A stretch of 64,000 bases of DNA from Thermochromatium tepidum ATCC 43061 (GTDB lineage: Bacteria > Pseudomonadota > Gammaproteobacteria > Chromatiales > Chromatiaceae), in assembly GCF_009664085.1 (NCBI RefSeq), contig NZ_CP039268.1, positions 977,501 to 1,041,500 of the forward strand, given 5' to 3'. This document shows positions 1 to 9,319 of the stretch, one piece after another. Made by a program: the position numbers and the translations under genes. How positions within the stretch are numbered: position 1 is the first letter of the stretch; every line of letters begins with the position of its first letter. Below the pieces are notes generated by a model. It saw only the letters and a program-made list of their open reading frames with translations, ran no database searches and was not told the DNA's origin.

Positions 1-411
1 ATGGTCGCTGTTGAGCAACCAGGCGCCGGCGACGACCAACAGAATCCCCAGAACCCCGCGTGCCGAGATCTGCTCGCCGAGCAGCAGCCAGGCCACGCCG
101 ATCACGAATACCGGGGTGAAGGCCAGATAGGGCAGGGTGAGCGAGAGCGGGTGGTCGCGGATCGCTGTAGCATAAAGCCACATGGCGGCCATCTCCAGCG
201 GCAGCATGACGCCCATCCAACCCCAGAAGGCCCAGGGTAGCTCGGTGATCGGCGGCATCCCCGACAACAGGGGGGTCATCAGCAGAGCTGGTATACAGAA
301 GCGCACCACCAAGAGCTCACTCGCCGTGAGATCCTGCAACCAGGCCTTGGTCGCCGCGTCGGCGCTCGCGAGGGCGAAGGCGCAGATCAGCGCCAATGCG
401 ATCCAGCTCAT
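1..411 (-). CDS. EamA/DMT-family transporter, N-terminal part
   Basis: The reverse strand is open from the ATG at 411 to the left edge, giving 137 residues of a strongly hydrophobic protein whose 3' end lies outside the window. It starts MSWIALALICAFALAS and ends GILLVVAGAWLLNSDH, a typical helix of the EamA (drug/metabolite transporter) superfamily, which are inner-membrane exporters with two repeats of about five helices. The part seen corresponds to the first repeat. Its ATG overlaps the TGA of dusA (ATGA), so the two are probably cotranslated. The substrate cannot be told from sequence. Confidence 0.75.
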   Translation of the reverse strand, partial: MSWIALALICAFALASADAATKAWLQDLTASELLVVRFCIPALLMTPLLSGMPPITELPWAFWGWMGVMLPLEMAAMWLYATAIRDHPLSLTLPYLAFTPVFVIGVAWLLLGEQISARGVLGILLVVAGAWLLNSDH

Positions 412-1403
412 GGATGCGCGCCGTCGCCGAACCCGAGTATCTCGACCCCAACACCTGGACGATGGAGCTGTTCGCTGATCCGCCGCCGCCAGGCGCGCGC
501 GCCGGGTTGACCATGAAAGAGCCCGAGTAGATGGCGGCTCATGGCGCTCAACGGCACGCCGGCGGCCAGCTCGCGCTCGGCATAGTGGATGAAGGACTCC
601 AACACCTCCAGGCGCGACGGCAGCGGATGCGCGTCGCCAAAGACGCGCCGATCGGCCTCGGCTAGGAGCCAAGGATTGTGGTAGGCCGCGCGCCCGATCA
701 TGACGCCATCGAATGCGTTCAGGAAGGCGAGGGCGGCATCCAGGGTCGTGATGCCGCCATTGATGACGATCGGAAGACTCGGGAAGTCGCGCTTGAGGGC
801 ACGCACGACCTCGTAATTCAAGGGGGGGATGTCGCGATTCTCATTTGGATTCAATCCCTTAAGCCAAGCCTTGCGCGCATGGACGATGATGGCATCACAC
901 CCAGCGCGGCTTAGATGACCGACGAACTCCACCAGCTCGGCATAGCTATCGCGATCATCGATCCCAATCCGATGCTTGACCGTCACCGGCACCCGGACCA
1001 CTGCGCGCATCGCCGCCACGCACTCGGCCACCAGTTCCGGCTCGGCCATGAGACAGGCACCGAAGCGTCCATTCTGCACGCGGTCCGACGGGCAGCCGAC
1101 GTTGAGGTTGATCTCGTCATAGCCCCAGTCCTCGGCCATCCGGGCACAGTCGGCCAGATCCCTAGGGTCTGACCCACCGAGCTGGAGGGCGACCGGATGC
1201 TCGCTCGGGTCATAGCGGAGAAATCGCTCAGGATCGCCGTGGATCAGGGCGCCGGTGGCGATCATTTCGGTATAGAGCAGGGTATGGCGGCTGATCAGAC
1301 GCAGGAGGTAGCGACAGTGCCGGTCGGTCCAGTCGAGCATGGGCGCGACCGCCAAACGCCGGTTGTGTTGGAGCGCGAGACGTCGTGTGGTGCTGTCTGT
1401 CAT
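408..1403 (-). CDS. dusA: tRNA-dihydrouridine(20/20a) synthase DusA
   Basis: This is a flavin enzyme that reduces uridine in the tRNA D-loop to dihydrouridine. The TIM-barrel carries the family signature with the catalytic cysteine (NVGCPSDRVQ), the MLDWTDRHCR start of the barrel, and the DusA-specific stretch GLNPNENRDIPPLNY. The phosphate-binding end is INGGI followed by DGVMIGRAAYHNPW. I take the ATG at 1403 (MTDSTTRR), giving 331 residues, close to the usual DusA size. In-frame ATGs at 1412 and further upstream (to 1475) would add a non-conserved extension. No clear Shine-Dalgarno sequence decides between them. The stop overlaps the start of the EamA gene. Confidence 0.93.
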   Translation of the reverse strand: MTDSTTRRLALQHNRRLAVAPMLDWTDRHCRYLLRLISRHTLLYTEMIATGALIHGDPERFLRYDPSEHPVALQLGGSDPRDLADCARMAEDWGYDEINLNVGCPSDRVQNGRFGACLMAEPELVAECVAAMRAVVRVPVTVKHRIGIDDRDSYAELVEFVGHLSRAGCDAIIVHARKAWLKGLNPNENRDIPPLNYEVVRALKRDFPSLPIVINGGITTLDAALAFLNAFDGVMIGRAAYHNPWLLAEADRRVFGDAHPLPSRLEVLESFIHYAERELAAGVPLSAMSRHLLGLFHGQPGARAWRRRISEQLHRPGVGVEILGFGDGAHP

Positions 1404-1513
1404 CGGAGGCATGAGCGTGTCTAGACTGAAATCAAGGTGCACAGCGTTTCTCAACGCGATCATCCATTCTCTCACGATCGATACCTCGCCGAATCAGATG
1501 CCGCCAAGTTGCC

Positions 1514-1519
1514 TATAAT
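1514..1519 (+). promoter_or_regulatory. Putative -10 box upstream of the BLUF/GGDEF/EAL sensor gene
   Basis: A perfect TATAAT lies 62 nt before the ATG at 1582, in the divergent gap between dusA and the sensor gene. No good -35 box is seen about 17 nt upstream, so this is only a plausible sigma-70-type promoter. Confidence 0.3.
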
Positions 1520-1581
1520 TCGCACTCTAGTCCTCATTCCCCACGATAGCGTCTCTAGGCCAAAGCCCGCCTGGACGATCC

Positions 1582-4500
1582 ATGACCGACTCCAACGCCA
1601 AACCGATTCGATTGGGACTCTTAAGTCCGCTGACCGGCCTGGTCTCACTCTATGGCCAGGAGATCGTCTGGGCCGGGCAGATCGCCTGCGACGAGGTCAA
1701 TGCCGCCGGCGGTGTCCTGGGGCGGCGTCTGGAACTGGTCGTCGAGGACGACGGCAGTCTGCCCGAGACCGCCGTGCCCGCCGCCGAGCGCCTGCTCGAT
1801 CAACACGGCTGCGTTGCCCTGATCGGCAACCTGCTCTCCAACGCGCGCATCGCCGTGGCCAGTCAGGTCGCCGCGGTGCGTCAGGTTCCCTATCTGAACT
1901 TCTCGTTCTACGAGGGCAGCATCTACAACCCCTATTTCTTCCATTTCGCCGCCCTGCCCAATCAGCAGATCGATCGCATGATCCCCTACATGGCGCGCGC
2001 GGTCGGCCCCAAGATGTTCTTCGCCGGCAGTAACTACGAGTGGCCGCGCGGCTCGATCGACGCCGCCACCCGTGTCCTGCGCGAGCTCGGCGGCGACGTG
2101 GTAGGCGAGGAATATCTGCCGTTGGGGAAGGCGCCGATCGATATCCTCCTCGACCGCGTGCGTCGTTCGGGGGCGGACGTGTTCGTGCCCTATTTCGCCG
2201 GGGTCGAACAGGCGCGCCTCCTGACCCGCTTCTCCCAACTCGGGCTCAAACGGCGCATGGCCGTCGTCATGGGGCACTATGACGAGGCCATGGCCGCCAC
2301 GCTTGCCCCCGAGGTGCGCGAGGGCTTTTACTCCTGCAACACCTATTTCATGGCGCTCGACACCCAGGTCAACCGGCGCTATCTGAAGGCCCTGGCCGAA
2401 CTCCCTGATGTCAGCGGCATCTGGCCCGAGGGCAATGGGATACTGACCAATTTCGGCGAGGGCGTCTATCTGTGTGTGCATGCCTTTGCGCGCGCCGCCG
2501 AACAGGCCGGTTCGCTCGCAACCCAGACACTGCTTGAGGCCCTAGAGCAGGTCGAGGTCGAGGGGCCTCAGGGCCATGTCCGCATGGATCCGGCCACCCA
2601 TCATGCGCACGTCAACACCTACCTGGCGCGTGCCACCTTCGAGGGGCGCTTCGAGGTCATCGCTGAGTTTGGGTGTCTGCCGCCGCACATTCCGGAGCGC
2701 TATCGTCATGGGGTGGAGTCGGGGGGCAGCCCGCTGTGTAAGTCTCCCCCTCCGAGGCCGCGTCGGGTGCACCAGGCAGCGTACCCGCTCAAGACCATCG
2801 ACCACATCCTGTCGAACATTGACGTCGGGGTGCTGGCGGTCGATGCCGAGGGTCTCATCCTGGAGGCCAATCGGCGCGCCGGCGACATGTTCGGCTATGA
2901 GGTCGAGGAGCTGGTTGGACTGCCGCTCGAGGAACTGATTCCGCCCGCATTCCGTCAGGCCCATGCCGAGCATCTGAAAGGCTTTTTGAAGGCCGCAACA
3001 CGGGAGCGACGCATGAGCCAGCGTCCAGATCTCAGCGGTTATCGCAAGGATGGTTCGAACTTTCCGGTCGAGATCTCGATCTCCAAGTCTCAGATCGAGG
3101 GGCGCTGGGTCCTGGTGGCGACCATCCTCGACGTCACCGAGCGCCGACTTGCCGAGGAAGAATTGAGCTGGCGTGCCGTTCATGACCCCCTGACGGGTCT
3201 CGCCAATCGCGACATGATCCATACCCGCCTGGAGCGCGCCCTGCAGCGCTCCAGGCGCCAGGGTCACAGCGTGGCGCTGCTGTTCATCGATCTCGATGGC
3301 TTCAAGCTCATCAACGACAGTCATGGTCATCAGGCCGGCGATGAGCTGCTCAAGACGATCGCCCAGCGTCTGATCGACCATGTGCGTCCGGGCGACATCG
3401 TCGGTCGGCTCGGCGGCGACGAGTTCGTGGTGCTCTGCGACCAGGTCGAGAGTCCGGCGGCGATCGCCAGCCTGGCCGACCGGCTCAACGATCTGCTGCG
3501 CGAGCCTGTGGAACTCTCAGGACGGCGTCTGTTCGCCACCGCCAGCATCGGCCTGGCCCTCGGTCACGGCACCACCCACAGCGTCGACGATCTGCTGCGC
3601 AACGCGGATGCGGCCATGTATCAGGCCAAGGAGCAGGGTCGCGATGGTTGGCGCTTTTTCAGCGAGGAGATCCACGAACAGGCGCGCCGGCGGCTCGACA
3701 TCACCAACGGACTGCGTCAGGCCATCGAGCGCAACGAGTTTCAGGTACGCTTTCAGCCCATCCTCTGCGCCCAGAGTCAGATCATTCGCGGCGCTGAATT
3801 GCTGTTGCGCTGGTTTCAGAGCGGGGGCGAGGTCTCGCCGGCCCATTTCATCCCCATCGCCGAGATGAGCGGTTCGATCGTGCCGATCGGCAAGTGGGTC
3901 TTCCATCAGGCCTGTCTGGCCGAGCGCCAGTGGCGCGAACTGTTCGGCGTCGAGGCACCCTATGTCAGCGTCAATGTCTCGGCACGCCAGCTCAACGACG
4001 AATCCCTGGTCGAGGAGTTTCGGCGTCTGCTGGATGAAACCGGGGCTGATCCCAACCGCATCGTGCTGGAGCTGACCGAGACCTCGCTGATGAGCGATGT
4101 CATCTTCAATCTCAGCGTGCTCAACCAGCTCGCCAGGCTGGGTCTGCGGGTGGCGGTCGACGACTTCGGCACTGGTTATTCCTCCCTGGCGCAGCTGCTG
4201 CGCCTGCCGCTGAGCAAGCTTAAGATCGACCGTGAGTTCGTCGACGGGCTCGACAAGCGTCACGACAGCCGTGCTATTGTGCATGCCGTGTGCAGCATGG
4301 CGCGCGCCATGAACCTGCAGGTGATCGCCGAGGGGGTGGAGAACGCCAGTCAGTTCGGGTATCTGCGCGATCTAGGGTGCGACTATGTCCAGGGGTTTTA
4401 CTTCCATCGTCCGTTACCGCCCGAGGAGTTCCTCGCCCTGTTGCATGAGTCAAGTGCCGCCGGGCGTCTGGCTAGTTCGGACGATCTCTATGCGCTGCTC

Positions 4501-4899
4501 TATGTCAGCAAGGCCACCCGGCCCATGAATGAAGTCGAACTCCAAACCATGCTCGAAAAGGCGCGCGACGCCAATCGCGCCCAGGGCATCACCGGGTTTC
4601 TGCTCTATTTCAACAGCTCCTTCATGCAGATCCTCGAAGGGCAGCGCTCACGGGTGCGTGCGTTGCTGGAACGGATCCGGCGCGATCCGCGCCATCACGG
4701 CCTGCGGATTGTTTTCGAGGGCGGCATCCAACAGCGCGCCTTCGTCGGTTGGAGTATGGGCTTCCGCGACATGGAGCATATCATCACGCAAACCCAGTTC
4801 CTTCAGGGCTGTAGTCGGAAGATCGATTTCCTCGAGATGGCCGATGACCCGCACGTCTGTTACAACTTTATCGTCGCCTTTGCACCCGAGGCCGATTGA
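1582..4899 (+). CDS. Hybrid sensor: AmiC-like ligand domain-PAS-GGDEF-EAL-BLUF
   Basis: This 1105-residue protein appears to turn both a small ligand and blue light into c-di-GMP signals. Residues about 8-370 form a periplasmic-binding-like domain of the AmiC/urea-amide type. It has no signal peptide, so it should be cytosolic like AmiC. A PAS domain follows (about 405-520). The GGDEF domain (about 530-690) has an intact GGDEF near 611 and an inhibitory RxxD site (RPGD) five residues before it. The EAL domain (about 705-955) has ELL in place of EAL but keeps the catalytic Glu, plus NVS, ELTE, DDFGTGYSS, EGVE and VQG. The last part (about 965-1060) is a BLUF flavin domain with the Tyr of LLYVSK (about 974), the Gln of FMQILEG (about 1016) and the GWSMGF segment. 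Cyclase and phosphodiesterase could both be active. The following gene is a CheX-like protein. Confidence 0.9.
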   Translation: MTDSNAKPIRLGLLSPLTGLVSLYGQEIVWAGQIACDEVNAAGGVLGRRLELVVEDDGSLPETAVPAAERLLDQHGCVALIGNLLSNARIAVASQVAAVRQVPYLNFSFYEGSIYNPYFFHFAALPNQQIDRMIPYMARAVGPKMFFAGSNYEWPRGSIDAATRVLRELGGDVVGEEYLPLGKAPIDILLDRVRRSGADVFVPYFAGVEQARLLTRFSQLGLKRRMAVVMGHYDEAMAATLAPEVREGFYSCNTYFMALDTQVNRRYLKALAELPDVSGIWPEGNGILTNFGEGVYLCVHAFARAAEQAGSLATQTLLEALEQVEVEGPQGHVRMDPATHHAHVNTYLARATFEGRFEVIAEFGCLPPHIPERYRHGVESGGSPLCKSPPPRPRRVHQAAYPLKTIDHILSNIDVGVLAVDAEGLILEANRRAGDMFGYEVEELVGLPLEELIPPAFRQAHAEHLKGFLKAATRERRMSQRPDLSGYRKDGSNFPVEISISKSQIEGRWVLVATILDVTERRLAEEELSWRAVHDPLTGLANRDMIHTRLERALQRSRRQGHSVALLFIDLDGFKLINDSHGHQAGDELLKTIAQRLIDHVRPGDIVGRLGGDEFVVLCDQVESPAAIASLADRLNDLLREPVELSGRRLFATASIGLALGHGTTHSVDDLLRNADAAMYQAKEQGRDGWRFFSEEIHEQARRRLDITNGLRQAIERNEFQVRFQPILCAQSQIIRGAELLLRWFQSGGEVSPAHFIPIAEMSGSIVPIGKWVFHQACLAERQWRELFGVEAPYVSVNVSARQLNDESLVEEFRRLLDETGADPNRIVLELTETSLMSDVIFNLSVLNQLARLGLRVAVDDFGTGYSSLAQLLRLPLSKLKIDREFVDGLDKRHDSRAIVHAVCSMARAMNLQVIAEGVENASQFGYLRDLGCDYVQGFYFHRPLPPEEFLALLHESSAAGRLASSDDLYALLYVSKATRPMNEVELQTMLEKARDANRAQGITGFLLYFNSSFMQILEGQRSRVRALLERIRRDPRHHGLRIVFEGGIQQRAFVGWSMGFRDMEHIITQTQFLQGCSRKIDFLEMADDPHVCYNFIVAFAPEAD

Positions 4900-5037
4900 C
4901 TTCCGACAAGCTGTGATGGGGGCCGGGACGACCCGCGACGCTAAGGGCCGGCGAGGCTTCGGGTCGGGGCGCGATATCTCCCCGTCCGGACTCGCCCTCA
5001 AAAGACACACTCTCGATTCAGTTAGGAACCAAAACTC

Positions 5038-5709
5038 GTGGCAAAGACAAAAGCGATCTCGACCGATGACGTGCTCCTGATGCTGTGTGGCTCCGTGAAG
5101 AAGGTGCTTTCGGTGGCCACCCAGACCCAGATCAGCTACTCGCCCATGGTGCAGAAGATCACCCGCACCTGTCTGCGTCCAGATATCGGCTGCTTCGTGC
5201 TCTTCGACGGGAGCTTCTCGGGACTGGTCATCATGAATTTCTCGGCGCCGGCTGCTATGGAACTCTATCGCGCCTACATGATGAGCATGGGGATGCCGGA
5301 GTCCGAACTGGCGACTCAGCATACCTCCGACGAGGTCGGCAACATGCTCGGCGAGCTGATGAACCAGATTGTCGGTGATTTCACGGGCAATGTGGGCAGC
5401 GAGCTCCTGGTCTCGATCAATCAGAATCAGCCCAAGATGCTCACCATCAACAAGGAGGTGGTGGTCAGTATCGACACCAATCTGGATCGCGCCCAGGCGC
5501 GGCGGGTCTCATTCACGACCGCCAATCGCAATGTCTTCTACATGGAGCTGGCGATGGATCGCACCGAGTTCATCCAGCTCCATGAGTTCGAGCGCGAGGA
5601 GACCGATCCCGACCGCATCGTCGAGCAGGTCGGTCAGCAGGGGGCGCTGACGAGCACGAGCAGCCAGTCGCTCGTCGATCAGTCGCTGCTCGATGAGCTG
5701 GGACTCTGA
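5038..5709 (+). CDS. DUF3334 family (CheX/CheC-like) protein
   Basis: A 223-residue soluble protein that starts at GTG, with AGGA 8 nt upstream. It reads ISTDDVLLMLCGSVKKVLS, then CLRPDIGCFVLFDGSFSGLV and HTSDEVGNMLGELMNQIVGD. This matches my memory of the DUF3334 family of Vibrio and other gammaproteobacteria, which has a CheX/CheC-type phosphatase-like fold. The segment DEVGNMLGELMNQIVGD resembles the E-x-x-N phosphatase motif of CheC/CheX. The gene lies 138 nt after the light/ligand sensor on the same strand, so a signalling link is possible but inferred. The function of the family is not established. Confidence 0.72.
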   Translation: MAKTKAISTDDVLLMLCGSVKKVLSVATQTQISYSPMVQKITRTCLRPDIGCFVLFDGSFSGLVIMNFSAPAAMELYRAYMMSMGMPESELATQHTSDEVGNMLGELMNQIVGDFTGNVGSELLVSINQNQPKMLTINKEVVVSIDTNLDRAQARRVSFTTANRNVFYMELAMDRTEFIQLHEFEREETDPDRIVEQVGQQGALTSTSSQSLVDQSLLDELGL

Positions 5710-5778
5710 GATCGGAGCCACCGAGGCCCGGCTCGGCACCGCGCATCGGCGCTCTGGAATGGATGGGGCTTGCGCCGC

Positions 5779-6216
5779 TCAATGCCCCGTCATCGCCCGC
5801 GCGCGCGCGATGAGCTCATCGATCTCGCGTTCGGCCATCGCCCAGTCCTCGGCCTCATGGCCGGGGGCAAAGTTGCGCTTCTCGGCCTTGTAATAGGCGG
5901 CCTCGCGGATCATATCCTGGCGCTTCTCTTCGGAGACCGTCGCCAATTCGTGCAGATGACCCTGGTGATCCGAGAGGCTAGGGCTGGCAGCGGACTGACC
6001 GCGCTTGGGGGTGGCGGCTGGCGTCGCCTTGGCGGTGGTTGCCCTCTTGCCCGCCGATCTTGCCGTGCCCTTGCCGACCGGAGCAGATTCAGGTTTGTCA
6101 GGGGCGGCGGTGGTAGAAGGCCCAGACGCTGAAGCCCGGCCCTTGATGGCCGTGGTCTTCTTGGTCACCGCCTTTTTGGCCGCCGTTTTCTTCGTCACGA
6201 TCTTGTCGTCAGCCAT
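5779..6216 (-). CDS. DUF2934 protein with Lys/Ala-rich histone-like N-terminus
   Basis: A 145-residue protein in two parts. Residues 1 to about 80 are a low-complexity Lys/Ala/Thr/Pro tail (KKTAAKKAVTKKTTA and similar) like bacterial histone-H1-type or AlgP-type tails. Residues about 95-140 hold the DUF2934 motif: MIREAAYYKAEKR, then a FAPGHE segment and DWAMAEREIDELIAR. The family has no known biochemical role. The basic tail suggests nucleic-acid binding, which is inference. It is convergent with the DUF3334 gene and divergent from the GH57 genes. Confidence 0.8.
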   Translation of the reverse strand: MADDKIVTKKTAAKKAVTKKTTAIKGRASASGPSTTAAPDKPESAPVGKGTARSAGKRATTAKATPAATPKRGQSAASPSLSDHQGHLHELATVSEEKRQDMIREAAYYKAEKRNFAPGHEAEDWAMAEREIDELIARARAMTGH

Positions 6217-6510
6217 GTCACTTGCTTGCCTCTACGATTCGGGGTGGCGATCAATAGGATACACAACAATTGCTAATTCGCCGTGGTTTTTGTATCGCGC
6301 CTGATCCGTCGCTCCAGTGGATTGACCGGATGGCCACAGCCTTAATCCCTGTCACATATGGGACGATGAGATCGCGCATCTCCACGACATTGACTATCGC
6401 ATGTCAATAATCGATGGGGTTCGATTAAAGACCATGGATTCGTTGGTGAATCCAGACGTTCGGCTTTGATATCCTTGACCGTCATCCCAAGCCGTCATCG
6501 TGGAGCTCTC

Positions 6511-7845
6511 ATGGCAACAGTCCATCACGCGCTCGTGTTGAATCTCCACCAACCCCTGGGCAATCTCCAGGACTTGCTGGAACACCAAAACTGGGAGGCC
6601 CGTGAGATCCTGTTTGCCCTCGATCGCATCCCGCGCAGTCTCTGGGGACGCGAGGAACTCGCCCGCGTCCATCTGTCGCTGTCTGGAACCTTGCTGGAGA
6701 CGCTGTCCGACCCGGCCTTCCAGGGGCGGGTCTATGGCATCGTCGATTGTGGCTCGTTGCTGTGGCACTTCCAGAATCTGGCCCTGTTCGAGGTTCTGGG
6801 GACGGGGTACTTCCACCCGGTGTTGCCACTCATCCCGGAGGCCGACCGGCGTGAGCACCTGGCGCGCTGGCTCGACATCGCCCGCCATCTGCTGTGGCGT
6901 CCGCAGTTTCAGGGCTTTTGGCCGCCCGAGATGGGGTTCTCGATGGAGCTCATCCCCCTGCTGAAGGCGTTCGGCTATCGCTATGTCTTCGTCGATAGCG
7001 AGCACGTCGAACCGGTCGGTGAGATGAGCTGGCAAGAACTGCGCTATCGTCCGCATCTCGCTCGCTATGGCGAGGATGAGATCATCGTCATCGTGCGCGA
7101 TCGCGAACTCTCGGATGCCCAGGAGTCCGGCATGGACGTCGACTGGTTCCTCAACGAGGTCGCCGAACGCACCAAGTGGTGCGATTTCGAGCCTCTGGTC
7201 ACCACCTGCACCGATGGCGAGAACGGTGGCTGGTTCCGCAACGTCAACCCCAGCGCCAACTTCTGGGGTGCCTTCTATCTGCCGCTGCTGGATCGGATCG
7301 CGGCGGGCGAGGCCAAGGTGCGTCCGACCTTCGTCAGCGACTATCTCGACGAGTACGGCGCGCATGGCGAGGTGCGGGTCCGCACTGGGGCCTGGAACAC
7401 CGGCTGGCATCATGGACGCGACTTTACCCAATGGATGGGGTCAGAGCGCCAACGCCGGGCGGTCGCCGACTACGCCGAGGTCAGCCGCATGGTCCATGAC
7501 GCGCGCTGGTTCGCCGGCGAGCGTGGCGTCACCACGGGGCCAGAGTCGGACGCCCTGGCCGAGGCGCTCTGGCATCTGTTGCGCGCCGAGACTAGCTGCA
7601 ACCTCTACTGGGGTGAGGCCTGGGTGCCACGCGCCGAGGCCGATCTGCATGCCGCCCGTCAGGCCCTGGAGCGCGCGCTGAGTCTGGCCACAGCGGCACG
7701 GGAGGCCGCCGATGCGCCATCGGCGCCCCACGCGGTGCCCGAGGCCAGTGCCCCAGCCGCTGTCCCGGGGCCACGGCCCCAAGCAACCTCTACCGAATTA
7801 CTCGCCAACCAACCTGAAGGAGCCGACCTTGAACGCCATGCCTGA
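6511..7845 (+). CDS. Glycoside hydrolase family 57 protein (first of two)
   Basis: A 444-residue GH57 protein, a family of alpha-glucan-acting amylases and glucanotransferases with an incomplete TIM barrel. Family landmarks are the LNLHQP start (H13-P15), a Glu in GFWPPEMGFS (about E140), DGENGGW (about 235-241) and AETSCNLYWGE near the end. About 45 residues at the C-terminus are Ala/Pro-rich and look disordered. The ATG at 6511 has GGAG 7 nt upstream and is preferred over an in-frame start at 6466. It overlaps the next GH57 gene by 17 nt. Glycogen or other storage glucan is the likely substrate by family, but it is not proven here. Confidence 0.85.
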   Translation: MATVHHALVLNLHQPLGNLQDLLEHQNWEAREILFALDRIPRSLWGREELARVHLSLSGTLLETLSDPAFQGRVYGIVDCGSLLWHFQNLALFEVLGTGYFHPVLPLIPEADRREHLARWLDIARHLLWRPQFQGFWPPEMGFSMELIPLLKAFGYRYVFVDSEHVEPVGEMSWQELRYRPHLARYGEDEIIVIVRDRELSDAQESGMDVDWFLNEVAERTKWCDFEPLVTTCTDGENGGWFRNVNPSANFWGAFYLPLLDRIAAGEAKVRPTFVSDYLDEYGAHGEVRVRTGAWNTGWHHGRDFTQWMGSERQRRAVADYAEVSRMVHDARWFAGERGVTTGPESDALAEALWHLLRAETSCNLYWGEAWVPRAEADLHAARQALERALSLATAAREAADAPSAPHAVPEASAPAAVPGPRPQATSTELLANQPEGADLERHA

Positions 7846-9301
7846 ATACATTGGAGACGTGCCCAATCTGTCCGGCCAGGAGGCCGAGGTCGCGCGGGTC
7901 GTTGCGCGCGGACGCGAGCGCGCGCTATTCGCCAAGCGGGGCGGGATCGATTTCGGTGCCATCCGGGCCGCTACCGCCATCGCGCTGCACCAGCATCAGC
8001 CGCTCATCCCCGCTGGCGGTACGGATCTGCGCACCGCTGCGCTCATCAGCAATCTCCAGTACATGATGGAGAACCAGCATATCGGCGACAACCACAATGC
8101 GCCGACCTTCGTCTGGTGCTACAAGCGCATGGGTGAATTCATCCCGCAGCTGATCCAGGAAGGCCGGTCGCCGCGGGTGATGCTTGAATACTCCGGCACC
8201 CTGCTGCATGGTCTGCGCAAGATGGGTGAGCATCATGTCATCGATGCCCTCAAGACCATCACCTGCAACCCGGACTATCACTGGGCGGTCGAGTGGCTCG
8301 GCATGCCCTGGGGTCATGCGGTCGCTCCCTCCACCCCAGTGCAGGACTACCGGCTCCATGTGCGCGCCTTCCAGCATCACTTCGCCGCCATCTTCGGCTG
8401 GGAGGCGCTGGAGCGGATCCGCGGCTTCTCGCCGTCCGAGATGGCGCTTCCCAATCATCCCGATGTCGCCTACGCCTTCGTCAAGACCCTGGTCGATTGC
8501 GGCTATCAATGGGTCCTGGTCCAGGAACATACGGTGCATCAGCTCGGCAGCGAGCGGCATCCCGAGCGCCCGCACATCCCGCACCGGCTGGTTTGCACCA
8601 ACTCACACGGCGAGACGGCGAGCATCATCGCCATCATCAAGACCCAGGGGTCGGATACCAAGCTCGTGGCCCAGATGCAGCCCTGGTACGAGGCCCAGGG
8701 ATTGAACCGGGTCGATCTGGCCGGGCACTCGATCCCGCCGCTCGTGACCCAGATCGCCGACGGCGAGAACGGCGGGGTGATGATGAACGAATTCCCGCCT
8801 AAGTTCATGGAGGTGGTGCGTGCCGCCAGCCATTCGCAGGTCCCGCTGATGAACGTCAGCGAGTATCTGGAACATCTGTTCGCACTTGGCATCCAAACGA
8901 CTGATCTACCCGAGATTCAGCCGCTGTTCCACGCGCGCATCTGGTCGCGGATGCAGCCGGGTGAGGGACCCGAGAAACTCAATCGAGTGATCGAGGAGCT
9001 CAAGCGCGAGGATGGGCGCTTTCACATGGAAGGCGGGAGCTGGACCAACGATCTGTCTTGGGTCAGGGGCTATGAGAATGTGCTCGGCCCGATGGAAGAG
9101 GCAAGCTCGCGCTTCCATGAGCGGGTGTTGCGTCCCGGGATCCCGACCGATCACCCGGCCTATCGCAACGCGCTCTTTCATCTGATGGTCTCTCAGACAA
9201 GCTGCTATCGTTACTGGGGTCAGGGCCTCTGGACCGATTATGGGCGCGAGGTCTGCCGACGCACGATCGAGATCATCGAGCACGATTTTGCAAAACCTTA
9301 A
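7829..9301 (+). CDS. Glycoside hydrolase family 57 protein (second of two)
   Basis: A 490-residue GH57 protein with HQHQP (about 54-58), PSEMALP (about E204), DGENGG (about 311-316) and SQTSCYRYWGQG near the C-terminus. These match positions in the preceding gene, so the two look like diverged tandem paralogues. I choose the TTG at 7829 because AAGGAG lies 6 nt upstream; the ATG at 7838 is the alternative. The start lies inside the end of the upstream gene, which suggests translational coupling. The two products could act in sequence on the same alpha-glucan or form a complex; this is inference. Confidence 0.85.
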   Translation: MNAMPEYIGDVPNLSGQEAEVARVVARGRERALFAKRGGIDFGAIRAATAIALHQHQPLIPAGGTDLRTAALISNLQYMMENQHIGDNHNAPTFVWCYKRMGEFIPQLIQEGRSPRVMLEYSGTLLHGLRKMGEHHVIDALKTITCNPDYHWAVEWLGMPWGHAVAPSTPVQDYRLHVRAFQHHFAAIFGWEALERIRGFSPSEMALPNHPDVAYAFVKTLVDCGYQWVLVQEHTVHQLGSERHPERPHIPHRLVCTNSHGETASIIAIIKTQGSDTKLVAQMQPWYEAQGLNRVDLAGHSIPPLVTQIADGENGGVMMNEFPPKFMEVVRAASHSQVPLMNVSEYLEHLFALGIQTTDLPEIQPLFHARIWSRMQPGEGPEKLNRVIEELKREDGRFHMEGGSWTNDLSWVRGYENVLGPMEEASSRFHERVLRPGIPTDHPAYRNALFHLMVSQTSCYRYWGQGLWTDYGREVCRRTIEIIEHDFAKP

Positions 9302-9319
9302 TGTTTCTTGGAGAAGATG

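Noticed and set aside
6436-6453. Small dyad GGATTC...GAATCC upstream of the first GH57 gene
   Set aside because: A 6-bp inverse match is expected by chance in a window of this size, and nothing else supports an operator.
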